A stretch of DNA of 64,000 nucleotides from Georgenia sp. EYE_87 (GTDB lineage: Bacteria; Actinomycetota; Actinomycetes; Actinomycetales; Actinomycetaceae): the NCBI RefSeq assembly GCF_023148685.1, contig NZ_JAHXNL010000002.1, positions 372,001 through 436,000 of the forward strand. The letters are read 5' to 3'. The first letter of the stretch is position 1. The number at the start of each line of letters is the position of its first letter. This document shows, piece by piece, positions 8,087-18,520 of this stretch. The notes beneath the pieces are model-generated. The model saw only the letters and a program-made list of their open reading frames with translations, was not told the DNA's origin and did no database searches. Both the position numbers and the translations under genes were made by a program.

Positions 8087-10068
8087 ATGACTTCCACCAT
8101 CGAGACCACCGAGAACCTCGTCGCGGGCCTGTACCGCGAGGGCGCCCCGGTCGCGGACACGAAGGCGCCCGCCGGACCGCTCCAGAACCGCTGGGAGCAG
8201 CGCAAGTTCTCCGCGCGCCTGGTCAACCCCGCCAACCGCCGCAAGATGAGCATCATCATCGTCGGCACCGGCCTGGCCGGCTCCTCCGCCGCGGCCACGC
8301 TCGGCGAGGCGGGCTACAACGTCAGCACGTTCTTCTACCAGGACTCCCCGCGCCGCGCGCACTCCATCGCCGCGCAGGGCGGCATCAACGCCGCGAAGAA
8401 CTACAAGAACGACAACGACTCCGTCTACCGGCTGTTCTACGACACCGTCAAGGGCGGCGACTTCCGCTCCCGCGAGTCCAACGTGTACCGCCTGGCCGAG
8501 GTCAGCGCGAGCATCATCGACCAGGCCGTCGCCCAGGGCGTGCCGTTCGCCCGCGAGTACGGCGGCCTCCTCGACAACCGCTCGTTCGGCGGCGTGCAGG
8601 TCTCCCGCACGTTCTACGCCCGCGGCCAGACGGGGCAGCAGCTCCTCATCGGCGCCTACCAGGCGCTCGAGCGCCAGGTGGCCGCCGGGACGGTGAAGAC
8701 CTACGCCCGGCACGAGATGCTCGAGCTGATCGTCGTCGACGGCCGTGCGCGCGGCATCGTCGCGCGCGACATGGTGACCGGCGAGATCCAGACGCACCTG
8801 GCCGACGTCGTCGTCCTGGCGACCGGCGGCTACGGGAACGTCTACTACCTCTCCACCAACGCGATGGGCTCCAACGTCACGGCCACGTGGCGCGCGCACC
8901 GCAAGGGCGCCTTCTTCGGCAACCCCTGCTACACGCAGATCCACCCCACCTGCATCCCGGTGGCCGGCGAGTACCAGTCCAAGCTGACCCTGATGAGCGA
9001 GTCGCTGCGCAACGACGGGCGCATCTGGGTGCCCAAGAAGGCCGGCGACACCCGCGACCCGCGGGAGATCCCCGAGGACGAGCGCGACTACTACCTCGAG
9101 CGCATCTACCCGGCCTTCGGCAACCTCGTCCCCCGCGACATCGCCTCCCGGGCGGCGAAGTACCAGTGCGACGACGGCAAGGGCGTGGGCCCGGCGGTCG
9201 ACGGCGTGCGCCGCGGCGTGTACCTCGACTTCAAGGAGGCCATCGAACGCATGGGCCGCCCCGCGGTCGCGGCCAAGTACGGCAACCTCTTCGACATGTA
9301 CCAGCGCATCACCGGCGAGGACCCCTACCAGGTCCCGATGCGCATCTACCCGGCCGTGCACTACACGATGGGCGGCCTGTGGGTGGACTACGACCTGCAG
9401 TCCACGATCCCGGGGCTCTTCGTCACCGGCGAGGCGAACTTCTCGGACCACGGCGCGAACCGGCTGGGCGCCTCGGCGCTCATGCAGGGCCTCTCGGACG
9501 GGTACTTCGTCCTTCCGAACACGATCAACGACTACCTCGCGGACGCCCCGTTCGAGAAGATCCCGGAGACCCACCCCGACGTCGTCGAGGCGCAGCAGTC
9601 CGTGAAGGACCGCGTCCGCCGGTTCCTGAGCACCAACGGCACCCGCTCGGTCGACTCCTTCCACAAGGAGCTCGGTCACATCATGTGGGAGTACTGCGGG
9701 ATGGAGCGCACGGAGGAGGGTCTGCGGAAGGCCATCGACCTGATCCGCACGCTGCGCGAGGAGTTCTGGCGCGACGTGAAGGTCCTGGGCGCGGCCGACG
9801 AGCTCAACCAGGCCCTCGAGCGCGCCGGCCGGGTGGCCGACTTCATCGAGCTGGGCGAGCTCATGTGCATCGACGCCCTGCACCGTCGCGAGTCCTGCGG
9901 CGGCCACTTCCGCGCCGAGTCCCAGACCGAGGACGGCGAGGCGCTGCGTCACGACGACGAGTTCGCGTACGTCGCGGCATGGGAGCACGGCGGCCCCGAC
10001 GGGGCGCCCGTCCTCCACAAGGAAGACCTCAAGTACGAGTACGTCGAGATGAAGCAGCGGAGCTACAA

Positions 10069-10072
<4 letters not shown>
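8087..10072 (+). CDS. sdhA: Succinate dehydrogenase flavoprotein subunit
   Basis: Oxidises succinate to fumarate and passes electrons to FAD. The FAD-binding [10 protein letters not shown] motif lies near residue 63, and the covalent-FAD histidine is His92 in [14 protein letters not shown]. The active-site HPT and GGL blocks, [14 protein letters not shown] and the C-terminal arginine-rich region follow. At 661 aa it has the length of the corynebacterial/Bacillus-type flavoprotein. The ATG at 8087 is taken as start. Its stop overlaps sdhB by four bases. Confidence 0.96.
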
Positions 10073-10812
<740 letters not shown>

Positions 10813-11125
10813 GTGGGTAGGGCGGCCACGCCCCCTGCGTCGTAGCGTCGCTCCTCAGGCCCTCGGTCCTCCCGGACCGGGGGCCTGAGCCGTCCGGTAC
10901 CGGTACCGCACGGTTGCCTGAGCCGTCCGGTGCCTGAGCCGTCCGCCGGACCGCTGACGAGCCGTCCGCCGGACCGCCGACGCCCTCCGACGCGGCGGGG
11001 CTCGTGCGGCGCTCCGGTCTCAGCCCCTGGTACCGCCCCGCCCCCGTTGGCGCGTGGCACCGCCGTCCGGGTTAGTTTTGAGGGTCGGCGGGAGGTCCGC
11101 CGTCGGAGAGAAGAAAGTTCCGCCC
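10813..11125. other. 313-bp intergenic region between sdhB and the ABC importer operon
   Basis: No gene is seen. It contains the sdh terminator hairpin and, just after it, three copies of a GCCTGAGCCGTCCG word (10883, 10916, 10932) with two further GAGCCGTCCGCCGGACCG words. The sequence before the importer start includes a purine-rich stretch but no clear promoter. Confidence 0.6.
10854..10889 (+). terminator. Terminator hairpin after sdhCAB
   Basis: Sixteen-base arms (10854-10869 and 10874-10889) with a single T/G wobble and a TCCC loop. No U tract follows, as is common in actinobacteria. Confidence 0.75.
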
Positions 11126-12643
11126 ATGAGAAGAGCCCGCACCCTGGCGGCCGGCGCCGCCCTGCTCGCCGCGATGTCCCTTGTGGCCGCGTGCGGCTCC
11201 TCGGGCGAGAGCGGCGACACCGCGACCGGCGGCGAGACGTCGACCGATGCCGTCATCCACGTCGGCTCCCTCTACGAGCCCCAGAACCTCAGCAACGTCG
11301 ACGGCGGCGGCCAGGGCGTGACGGAGGCGCTCAACGGCAACGTCTACGAGAGCCTCTTCCGGCTCACCGACGACGGCGAGGTCGAGAACCTGCTCGCCGA
11401 GGACTACTCGGTCAGCCCGGACGGCCTGACGTACACCGTCACGCTGCGCGAGGGGGTCGCGTTCCACTCGGGCAAGCCGCTGACGTCCGCGGACGTGAAG
11501 AGCAGTGTCGAGCGCGTCACGGCGGAGTCGTCGCAGTCCGCGCGGAAGTCCTCGTTCGAGCCGCTCGCCACGATCGAGACGCCGGACGAGCGGACGGTCG
11601 TCTTCACGCTCGCGACGCCGTCGATCTCCTTCCCCTACAACCTCTCCTACGTGTGGATCGTCAACACCGAGGCCGGAGACCTCAAGACCGCCGAGGACGG
11701 CACCGGGCCGTACACCGTGGGCGACTGGACCCGCGGGTCCAGCCTGTCGCTGGCCCGGTGGGACGACTACTGGGGCGAGCCCGCGGCCAACGCCGAGGTG
11801 GTCTTCCACTACTTCACCGACGCCAGCGCCATGAGCAACGCCCTGCTGACGAACGAGGTCGACGTCCTGACCTCGATCCAGAGCCCGGACAGCCTCGCCC
11901 AGTTCGAGGACAACCCCGACTACACCATCGCCGAAGGGACCTCCACCACCAAGGAGCTCCTCGCGTTCAACGACCGGGTGGCGCCTTTCGACACCGTCGA
12001 GGTCCGCAAGGCCGTCTACTCGGCCATCGACCGGGAGAAGCTGCTGAGCTCCGTGTGGGGCGAGTACGGCACCCTCATCGGGTCGATGGTGCCGCCGACC
12101 GACCCCTGGTACGAGGACCTCACGGACGTCAACCCCTACGACCCCGCCCTCGCCGAGGAGCTCCTCGCTGAGGCGGGGCACCCGGACGGGTTCTCGTTCA
12201 CGCTCGACACCCCCACGTACGACCCGCACCCGATCGTGGCCGAATTCGTGCAGAGCGAGCTGGCCAAGGTGGGCGTCACGGTGGAGATCAACCCCATCTC
12301 CGCCGACGAGTGGTACTCCAAGGTCTTCCAGGAGCGCGACTTCGAGGCCACGCTCCAGGAGCACGTGAACGACCGTGACGTCGTCTGGTACGGCAACCCG
12401 GACTTCTACTGGGGCTACGACAACCCGCAGGTCACCGCCTGGGTGCAGGAGGCCGAGCAGGCCGCCACCCCGGAGGAGCAGACGGAGAAGCTGCGCCTGG
12501 TGAACCGGCAGATCGCGGAGGACGCCGCCAGCGTCTGGCTGTACCTCTACCCCCAGATCGTGGTCTCCTCGAGCGACGTCACCGGCTACCCCGTCAACGG
12601 CCTGAACTCCCAGTTCTTCGTCTACGACATCACCAAGGGCTGA
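11126..12643 (+). CDS. Peptide/solute ABC importer substrate-binding lipoprotein (family 5)
   Basis: Extracytoplasmic receptor of the importer. The signal peptide ends in the lipobox LVAAC with Cys23 as lipidation site, then a Ser/Gly/Thr linker, then an SBP_bac_5 fold of the DppA/OppA type. The 505-aa length fits. The substrate (di/oligopeptide, nickel or opine) is not readable from sequence. The ATG at 11126 is chosen because it places the signal peptide at the start, after AGAGAAGAAAG. The four transport genes follow in order. Confidence 0.92.
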   Translation: MRRARTLAAGAALLAAMSLVAACGSSGESGDTATGGETSTDAVIHVGSLYEPQNLSNVDGGGQGVTEALNGNVYESLFRLTDDGEVENLLAEDYSVSPDGLTYTVTLREGVAFHSGKPLTSADVKSSVERVTAESSQSARKSSFEPLATIETPDERTVVFTLATPSISFPYNLSYVWIVNTEAGDLKTAEDGTGPYTVGDWTRGSSLSLARWDDYWGEPAANAEVVFHYFTDASAMSNALLTNEVDVLTSIQSPDSLAQFEDNPDYTIAEGTSTTKELLAFNDRVAPFDTVEVRKAVYSAIDREKLLSSVWGEYGTLIGSMVPPTDPWYEDLTDVNPYDPALAEELLAEAGHPDGFSFTLDTPTYDPHPIVAEFVQSELAKVGVTVEINPISADEWYSKVFQERDFEATLQEHVNDRDVVWYGNPDFYWGYDNPQVTAWVQEAEQAATPEEQTEKLRLVNRQIAEDAASVWLYLYPQIVVSSSDVTGYPVNGLNSQFFVYDITKG

Positions 12644-12699
12644 CGCCGGACGGGACCGCGCCGGGTCCGATGACCGGCCGGGCCCTGACGCCGGCCGCG

Positions 12700-12773
12700 C
12701 CCGACCCGCCCGGGCCCGACCGGCCCGGGCCCGACCGGCCCGGGCCCGACCGGCCCGGGCCCGACCGGCCGGG
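12700..12773. repeat. 15-bp tandem repeat between receptor and permease genes
   Basis: About four to five head-to-tail copies of CCGACCGGCCCGGGC, each self-complementary around CCCGGG, lie between the receptor stop and the permease. The repeat could form alternative hairpins and might reduce read-through so that receptor mRNA exceeds permease mRNA; that role is inference. Confidence 0.7.
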
Positions 12774-12826
12774 GGCGCGTGTTCCCGGCTCGGACCGGTC
12801 CGCACGCACGAGAGGAGAAGGACGCC

Positions 12827-13792
12827 GTGGGACGCTACGTCGCTCGACGGACGCTGTTCCTCGTCCTGTCGCTCGCCGTCGCGATGGTGGTGATCTTCGC
12901 GCTGCTGCGGCTGCTGCCCGGGGACCCTGCGAACGCCCTGCTCTCCGTCAACGCGACGCCCGAGCAGATCGCCGCGGCGCGGGAGCAGGTGGGCGCGGAC
13001 GAGCCTGTGCTCACCCAGCTCGCCACCTGGCTCGGGCAGGTCCTCGCCGGCGACCTGGGCACGTCCTTCGTCAGCGGGCGGGAGGTGCTGCCGGACGTCG
13101 TCGACCGGCTCGGGGTGACGATCCCGCTGACGCTGATCGCCTTCGTCCTCGCCGCGGTGCTGGCGAGCCTGGTCGGGTTCGTCGCGGCGTACCGGGCGGA
13201 CCGGTGGTACGGCGTCGTCCTCTCCGGTCTGGCCCAGCTCGGCATCGCGGTGCCGGTCTTCTGGGTCGGCATGGTGCTGGTGTGGATCTTCGCCCTCGAC
13301 CTCGGGCTCCTGCCGTCCGGCGGGTACCCGCGGGAGGGGTGGGCCGAGCCCGCGGAGACGCTGCGGTACCTGACCCTTCCGGTGGCGACCATCGTGACGG
13401 TCATGACGGCGTCGCTCGCGCGCTACGTCCGCTCCGCCACGCAGGACGTGCTCGGCAGCGACTACCTGCGCACCGCCCGGTCCCTGGGGAGCAGCCTGCC
13501 GCACGCGTTCTGGCGGCACGGCCTGCGCAACGCCTCCGTCCCGGTGATCGCGATCCTCGGCGTGGAGCTGGCCACGACCCTGCTCGGCGCCGTCGTCGTC
13601 GAGAGCGTGTTCTCCCTGCCGGGCCTGGGCAGCATGCTCGTGCGGGCCATCGCCCAGCACGACTACCCGAGCATCCAGGGCGTCCTGCTCGTCACCACCT
13701 TCCTGGTGCTCGTGATCGGTTTCGCCGCGGACCTGCTCCAGCGCGTCGTCGACCCGCGGCTGCGCCGCCGGACCACGGGGACGGCGGCATGA
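12827..13792 (+). CDS. ABC importer permease, DppB/OppB type
   Basis: First membrane subunit of the importer, 321 aa, with an N-terminal membrane helix, a periplasmic loop and a five-helix BPD_transp_1 core. The RLLPGDPA motif after helix 1 and the EAA-like loop around VFSLPGLGSMLVRAI are typical of OppB/DppB. The GTG at 12827 is preferred over the upstream ATG at 12779 because AGGAG lies at a good distance and the protein then starts with GRYVARR. Its stop overlaps the next start (ATGA). Confidence 0.92.
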   Translation: MGRYVARRTLFLVLSLAVAMVVIFALLRLLPGDPANALLSVNATPEQIAAAREQVGADEPVLTQLATWLGQVLAGDLGTSFVSGREVLPDVVDRLGVTIPLTLIAFVLAAVLASLVGFVAAYRADRWYGVVLSGLAQLGIAVPVFWVGMVLVWIFALDLGLLPSGGYPREGWAEPAETLRYLTLPVATIVTVMTASLARYVRSATQDVLGSDYLRTARSLGSSLPHAFWRHGLRNASVPVIAILGVELATTLLGAVVVESVFSLPGLGSMLVRAIAQHDYPSIQGVLLVTTFLVLVIGFAADLLQRVVDPRLRRRTTGTAA

Positions 13793-14661
13793 CGACGACG
13801 CCCGGTCTCGAGCCCGTCGACGTCCCCGCCGCGCCGCGCCCGCGGCGGCGCCGCCTCTCGCCCACCCTCGTGGTGGGCGTCGTGCTGCTCGCCGTCGTCG
13901 CGGCCGTGGCGGCGCTGTCCCTGGTGTGGTTGCCCTACGAGCTCTCCGACACCTCCGGCGGCCGCCTCGAGCCCCCCGGCTCCGACCACTGGCTGGGCAC
14001 CGACACGCTCGGGCGCGACCTCTTCAGCCAGACCATGGTCGGCACCCGGATCGCGCTGACGGTGGGGCTGGGCGCGACGGCGGTGGCGGTCGTCGTCGGG
14101 GTGGTCGTCGGCATCCTCGCCGCCCTGACCCCGCCGTGGCTCGACGACACCGTCGCCTCGGCGCTGGACATCCTGATCGCCTTCCCGACGCTGCTGCTCG
14201 CCATGCTCATCGTCGCGGCGCAGGGCTCGAGCCTGTGGACCGTCCTGCTGGCCATCGGCGTCGGCGCCTCCGCCATCGCGGCGCGCTTCACCCGCATCCT
14301 GAGCCGGCGGGTGCTCGGTCAGCAGTTCGTCACCGCGGCCCGCACGTCCGGCACCGGGGTGCTCGGGCTCGTCACGCGGCACGTGCTGCCGAACATCTGG
14401 CCGAGCCTGGTGGTCAACGTCGCGGTCCTGTTCGGCGTGGCCGTGCTGGCCGAGGCGAGCCTGTCGTACCTCGGCCTCGGCGTGCCCCCGCCCAACGCCT
14501 CGCTCGGCCGGCTGCTGCAGGAGGCCCAGGGCACCGTCGTGACCGCCCCGTGGGCCGCCGTCGCGCCGGGCCTCGTCATCGTGGCCATGGTGCTCGGCGC
14601 CAACTTCCTCGCCGACGGGCTCCGTGACCGGTTCGACCCCACCCGCGGGAGGAGCCGATGA
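13789..14661 (+). CDS. ABC importer permease, DppC/OppC type
   Basis: Second membrane subunit, 290 aa. It has an N-terminal helix, the GTDTLGRDLFSQ motif typical of the DppC family, then five helices and the EAA-like loop near SLSYLGLGVPPPNASLG. The ATG overlaps the previous stop, and its own stop overlaps the first ATPase gene by four bases, so the transporter genes are translationally coupled. Confidence 0.93.
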   Translation: MTTTPGLEPVDVPAAPRPRRRRLSPTLVVGVVLLAVVAAVAALSLVWLPYELSDTSGGRLEPPGSDHWLGTDTLGRDLFSQTMVGTRIALTVGLGATAVAVVVGVVVGILAALTPPWLDDTVASALDILIAFPTLLLAMLIVAAQGSSLWTVLLAIGVGASAIAARFTRILSRRVLGQQFVTAARTSGTGVLGLVTRHVLPNIWPSLVVNVAVLFGVAVLAEASLSYLGLGVPPPNASLGRLLQEAQGTVVTAPWAAVAPGLVIVAMVLGANFLADGLRDRFDPTRGRSR

Positions 14662-15524
14662 CCCGGGGTGACGAGCCGAGGACCGGCGAGCTCCCGGTCC
14701 TCGCCGTGGACGGTCTGACCGTCATGACGAGCGGCGGCCGCCGCGTCGTCGACGACGTCTCCTTCACCCTGCGCGCGGGGGAGCGGCTCGGCGTCATCGG
14801 GGAGTCCGGGTCCGGCAAGTCCCTCACCGCGCTCGCCGTCGCCGGCCTCCTCGCGCCCGGGCTCGCCGCCGCGGGCTCGGTGCGGCTGTCGGGCACCGAG
14901 GTGATCGGGGCGCCCGAGGCGACCCTGAACCAGGTGCGCGGATCGTCGGTGTCCCTCGTCTTCCAGGAGCCGTTGACGGCCCTGGACCCGCTCATGCGCG
15001 TGGGGCACCAGATCGCCGGCCCGCTGCGGCGTCACCGCGGCCTGCGCGGGGCCGCGGTGCACGCTGCGGTGCTCGACCTCATGCGGGAGGTGGCGCTGCC
15101 GGAGCCGGAGCGCCTGGCGCGGTCGTTCCCGCACGAGATGTCCGGCGGTCAGCGCCAGCGCGTCGCGATCGCGATGGCGCTCGCGTGCCGCCCGTCGGTG
15201 CTGATCGCCGACGAGCCGACGACGGCGCTGGACGTCACCGTCCAGGCCGAGATCCTCGAGCTGCTCCTGCGGGTGGTGGACGAGCACCGCACCGCGCTCG
15301 TGTTCGTCTCCCACGACATGGCCGTGGTCTCGCAGGTGGCGGAGCGGGTCCTGGTGATGCGGACGGGCGCCGTGGTGGAGGAGGGCGACGTCGCCGACGT
15401 CATCGCCGCGCCGCGGCACCCCTACACGCGGAGCCTGGTCGAGAGCGCGCGGGCGCTCGACGCCGCGCTGGGCGGGCGGCCCCCGGGCGCGGGGCAGGAC
15501 GTGACGGCGGTGGAACGGCGATGA
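14658..15524 (+). CDS. ABC importer ATPase 1, DppD/OppD type
   Basis: Energises the importer with its partner. Walker A is GESGSGKSLTA, the signature [15 protein letters not shown], Walker B VLIADEPTTALD and the switch His is in VSHDMAVV. At 288 aa it has the short C-terminal extension of oligopeptide ATPases but lacks the usual Cys cluster. It overlaps both neighbours by four bases. Confidence 0.93.
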   Translation: MTRGDEPRTGELPVLAVDGLTVMTSGGRRVVDDVSFTLRAGERLGVIGESGSGKSLTALAVAGLLAPGLAAAGSVRLSGTEVIGAPEATLNQVRGSSVSLVFQEPLTALDPLMRVGHQIAGPLRRHRGLRGAAVHAAVLDLMREVALPEPERLARSFPHEMSGGQRQRVAIAMALACRPSVLIADEPTTALDVTVQAEILELLLRVVDEHRTALVFVSHDMAVVSQVAERVLVMRTGAVVEEGDVADVIAAPRHPYTRSLVESARALDAALGGRPPGAGQDVTAVERR

Positions 15525-16297
15525 CCGCGCTGCTCGGCCTCGACGCCGTGACCTACCGCTACCGCGGCGCCACGACGAACGCCCTCGACGGCGTGACGCT
15601 CGCCGTGGAGCCGGGGGTCAGCCTCGGCGTCGTGGGGGAGTCCGGCTCGGGGAAGTCCACCGCCCTCTCCCTCTTCCTGGGGCTGGCCCGGCCGACGTCC
15701 GGCCGCGTGCTCCTGGACGGCGTGCCGCTCGACCTCTCGGACCGGCGCCGCCGCCGTGCCTTCCGCCGCCGGGTGCAGGTGGTGTTCCAGGACCCGTACT
15801 CCTCGCTCGACCCGCGGCAGCGGGTGGACCGGATCGTGGCGGAGCCGCTGGTGTCGCTCCGGCTCGGCCGCGGCCGCGAGGCGCTGCGGGCGGCGGTGGC
15901 GGAGGCGCTCGCGTCGGTGGACCTCGACGCCGATGTCGCGCGCCGCTACCCGCACGAGTTCTCGGGCGGGCAGCGCCAGCGGATCGCCATCGCCCGAGCC
16001 CTCGTCACCGGGCCGTCGGTCCTGCTCGCCGACGAGCCGGTCAGTGCGCTGGACCTCACCACCCGCCTGGGGGTCATCGCCCTGCTCGACCGGCTCAAGC
16101 AAGAACGGGGCCTGACCGTGGTCATGGTGTCCCACGACGTCAGCGCCGTCGCTGCGCTGTGCGAGCGCACCGTCGTCCTCAAGGACGGCAGGGTCGTCGA
16201 GGAGGGCACCACGCGCGAGCTCCTGGACCACCCCCGGGAGCCGTACACGCAAAGGCTCATCGCCGCCGTCCCCAGGGTCGCGGCCGGACCCGCCTGA
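15521..16297 (+). CDS. ABC importer ATPase 2, DppF/OppF type
   Basis: Second ATPase of the importer, 258 aa. Walker A GESGSGKSTAL, signature FSGGQRQRIAIARAL, Walker B VLLADEPVSALD and switch His in VSHDVSAV are all intact. The ATG at 15521 overlaps the previous stop. It ends the operon, 21 bases before tsaD, which has its own -10 hexamer. Confidence 0.92.
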   Translation: MTALLGLDAVTYRYRGATTNALDGVTLAVEPGVSLGVVGESGSGKSTALSLFLGLARPTSGRVLLDGVPLDLSDRRRRRAFRRRVQVVFQDPYSSLDPRQRVDRIVAEPLVSLRLGRGREALRAAVAEALASVDLDADVARRYPHEFSGGQRQRIAIARALVTGPSVLLADEPVSALDLTTRLGVIALLDRLKQERGLTVVMVSHDVSAVAALCERTVVLKDGRVVEEGTTRELLDHPREPYTQRLIAAVPRVAAGPA

Positions 16298-16306
16298 GCC
16301 ACCGAC

Positions 16307-16312
16307 TACCCT
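16307..16312 (+). promoter_or_regulatory. -10 hexamer for leaderless tsaD
   Basis: TACCCT ends six bases before the tsaD GTG; no Shine-Dalgarno is present. It is the same hexamer and spacing as at tsaB. Confidence 0.55.
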
Positions 16313-16318
16313 GATCCG

Positions 16319-17362
16319 GTGAGCGAACCCCTCATCCTCGGCATCGAGACCTCCTGCGACGAGACCGGCTTCGCCGTCGTCCGCGGGCGGGAGCTGCTCG
16401 CCGACGTCACGGCCTCCTCCATGGACGAGCACGCCCGCTACGGCGGCATCGTCCCCGAGGTCGCGTCGCGCGCCCACCTCGAGGCCTTCGTGCCCACCCT
16501 GGACGCCGCGCTCGCCGCCGCCGACGTCGACCTCGGCCAGCTCGACGCCGTCGCCGTCACCGCCGGGCCCGGCCTGGTCGGTTCCCTCACCGTCGGCGTG
16601 GCGGGGGCCAAGGCCCTCGCGCTGGCCACCGGCAAGCCGCTGTACGGCGTCAATCACGTGATCGGCCACGCCGCCGTGGACGAGCTGGTGCACGGGAGGT
16701 TCCCCGACCGGTTCGTCTCCCTGGTCGTCTCCGGCGGGCACACGTCCCTGCTGCTCGTGGACGACATCGCCACCGGGGTCACCGAGCTCGGGCAGACCCT
16801 CGACGACGCGGCGGGGGAGGCGTTCGACAAGGTCGGCCGCCTGCTCGGGCTGCCCTACCCCGGCGGCCCGCACGTCGACCGGCTCTCCCGGGAGGGCGAC
16901 CGCGACGCCATCCGCTTCCCGCGCGGCCTGACCTCCGGCAAGGACAAGGCCCGCCACCCCTACGACTTCTCCTTCTCCGGCCTCAAGACCGCGGTGGCGC
17001 GCTACGTCGAGGCCTTCCAGGACCGCGGGGAGGAGGTCCCGGCGGCCGACGTCGCAGCGGGCTTCTCCGAGGCCGTCGCCGACGTGCTCGTCACCAAGGC
17101 GCTCGTGGCCTGCGAGCGCAGCGAGTGCGACACCCTGGTCATCGGCGGCGGGTTCTCCGCGAACTCCCGCCTGCGCGAGCTCGCGGCGGAGCGGGCCGCG
17201 GCGCGCGGGGTCACGGTGCGGATCCCGCCGATCCGGTACTGCACGGACAACGGCGCGATGATCGCCGCGCTGGGGTCCGCCCTGGTGCGGTCGGGCGCGG
17301 CGCCCTCGCCGCTCGACCTGCCCACCGACTCCGGCATGCCGCTGGAGCTCGTGCGGGTCTGA
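16319..17362 (+). CDS. tsaD: tRNA N6-adenosine threonylcarbamoyltransferase TsaD
   Basis: Catalytic subunit for t6A37 formation. It starts [15 protein letters not shown], has the metal-binding histidines in NHVIGHAA, then [10 protein letters not shown], the [19 protein letters not shown] block and the C-terminal DNGAMIAA. The 347 aa length is normal. It is separated from tsaE/tsaB here by the sdh and importer operons, whereas these genes are contiguous in M. tuberculosis. Confidence 0.96.
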   Translation: MSEPLILGIETSCDETGFAVVRGRELLADVTASSMDEHARYGGIVPEVASRAHLEAFVPTLDAALAAADVDLGQLDAVAVTAGPGLVGSLTVGVAGAKALALATGKPLYGVNHVIGHAAVDELVHGRFPDRFVSLVVSGGHTSLLLVDDIATGVTELGQTLDDAAGEAFDKVGRLLGLPYPGGPHVDRLSREGDRDAIRFPRGLTSGKDKARHPYDFSFSGLKTAVARYVEAFQDRGEEVPAADVAAGFSEAVADVLVTKALVACERSECDTLVIGGGFSANSRLRELAAERAAARGVTVRIPPIRYCTDNGAMIAALGSALVRSGAAPSPLDLPTDSGMPLELVRV

Positions 17363-17378
17363 GCGTCCGGCGCGCGGC

Positions 17379-17954
17379 TCAGCTCTCGTCCGAGCTCCGG
17401 CGCAGGGCGGGGACGGCGCGCCACGCCCGTGCGGCCACCACGAACACCACGAGCGCGACGAGAAGCGTCCAGGGGAAGCCCGACGCCGCGGCGACGGAGC
17501 TCTCCTGCGCCGTGCGCACCACGGTCAGCTCGGCCCACAGCAGCCGCGCCGTCACGCCCTCGACCCCGCCGGCCGGGGCCACCTGCCAGAGCGCCGAGGC
17601 GAACACCGCCGCGGCGGCCAGGCACAGCAGCAGCCACGCGCTGACGGCCGCCGCACCCAGGCCCCAGCGGGGCCGCGCGGGGTCCAGCAGCTCGCTGTAC
17701 TCCGCGGCCAGGCGGCGCGCGGGCCCGAGGGAGCGGACCGCCTCGCGCATCGAGGTGTCCGCGGCGGCGGCGTCGAGCTCGCCCCGCAGCTGGGCGACCA
17801 GAGCCCTGCGCTGAGCGGAGGGGTAGTCGTCGTCCAGCCACAGCACGAGCGAGAGCAGGTAGCGGTCCCGGCGGAGCCGGTCGCGAAGGCCCGGCCGTGG
17901 GACGACGGTGGCCGTCGGGGAGTCGGTCGGTGTCGTGGAGCCGGTGCGTGTCAC
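17379..17954 (-). CDS. HAAS-type membrane protein paired with a PadR regulator
   Basis: A 191-aa protein with a cytoplasmic N-terminal helical region (about 22-95; DDDYPSAQRRALVAQLRGEL, then SLGPARRLAAEY) resembling the HAAS domain often encoded after PadR regulators, followed by two membrane helices (about 100-122 and 158-178). Its GTG/ATG start overlaps the padR-type gene by four bases. Such proteins are thought to signal membrane or cell-envelope state; a specific role cannot be read here. Confidence 0.75.
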   Translation of the reverse strand: MTRTGSTTPTDSPTATVVPRPGLRDRLRRDRYLLSLVLWLDDDYPSAQRRALVAQLRGELDAAAADTSMREAVRSLGPARRLAAEYSELLDPARPRWGLGAAAVSAWLLLCLAAAAVFASALWQVAPAGGVEGVTARLLWAELTVVRTAQESSVAAASGFPWTLLVALVVFVVAARAWRAVPALRRSSDES

Positions 17955-18328
17955 GGGCGTGCCTCCTGTACGGGTCGGGACCGGCGCGGGCCGGGGGTCA
18001 TGACGACGGCGACGACGTCGCCGAGCTGCTGCCAGCCGCGCCGCTGGACCCCGAGGTGCTCCAGGCCGGCGTCGGTGGGGGTGTAGTACTTGCGGGCCGG
18101 GCCCGCCTGCGAGGCCACGAGGTACGAGGCCAGGTGGCCGTCGCGCTCGAGGCGGGTCAGCACCGGGTAGACCGAGCCGGTCGCGACGTCGGTGAGCCCG
18201 GCCTCCTGCAGCCGCGTCACCAGCTCGTAGCCGTAGGAGTCCTGCTCCCGCAGCAGTGCGAGCACCAGCATGGGCAGGACGCCCTTGAGGAGCTGAGGGT
18301 CCCGTGGTGCGGGGGTGCGAGTGGCCAC
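17951..18328 (-). CDS. PadR-family transcriptional regulator
   Basis: 125-aa repressor-type protein with the PadR winged helix: LPMLVLALLREQDSYGYELVTRLQ, then GSVYPVLTRLERDGHL and ARKYYTPTDAG in the wing. It probably controls its own operon with the downstream HAAS protein. The GTG start lies 15-45 bases from an AT-rich palindromic stretch that is a plausible operator. Ligand unknown. Confidence 0.9.
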   Translation of the reverse strand: MATRTPAPRDPQLLKGVLPMLVLALLREQDSYGYELVTRLQEAGLTDVATGSVYPVLTRLERDGHLASYLVASQAGPARKYYTPTDAGLEHLGVQRRGWQQLGDVVAVVMTPGPRRSRPVQEARP

Positions 18329-18343
18329 GGAGGAAGGCTATGG

Positions 18344-18366
18344 CAAGTATTCGGTAATAACAAGTA
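18344..18366. promoter_or_regulatory. Candidate PadR operator/promoter
   Basis: Two CAAGTA words (18344-18349 and 18361-18366) flank TATT-N4-AATA in an AT-rich island. On the minus strand TTGTTA and ATAGCC sit 16 bases apart, a possible -35/-10 pair for the PadR operon. The position and dyad suggest autoregulation; inference only. Confidence 0.4.
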
Positions 18367-18520
18367 GTGAGTCTGGCTGGTTACCCCGGGGCGCCGCTGA
18401 GCACGGGCCCGACGTGGCGGCGGGCCGGGCGCAGTGGCAGTCTTGCCTCAGCCGCCTCGTCGACGGCACGGGTTCACGGCCCGGACCGAGGCCGTCGGCC
18501 CGCTCGGAAAGGACCGGGCG

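Noticed and set aside
7997-10018. A 673-codon minus-strand frame under sdhA
   Set aside because: Antisense shadow of a conserved flavoprotein.
11126-16297. Nickel-specific NikABCDE importer
   Set aside because: No metal-binding histidine pattern or urease/hydrogenase genes nearby; peptide-type importer is the safer call.
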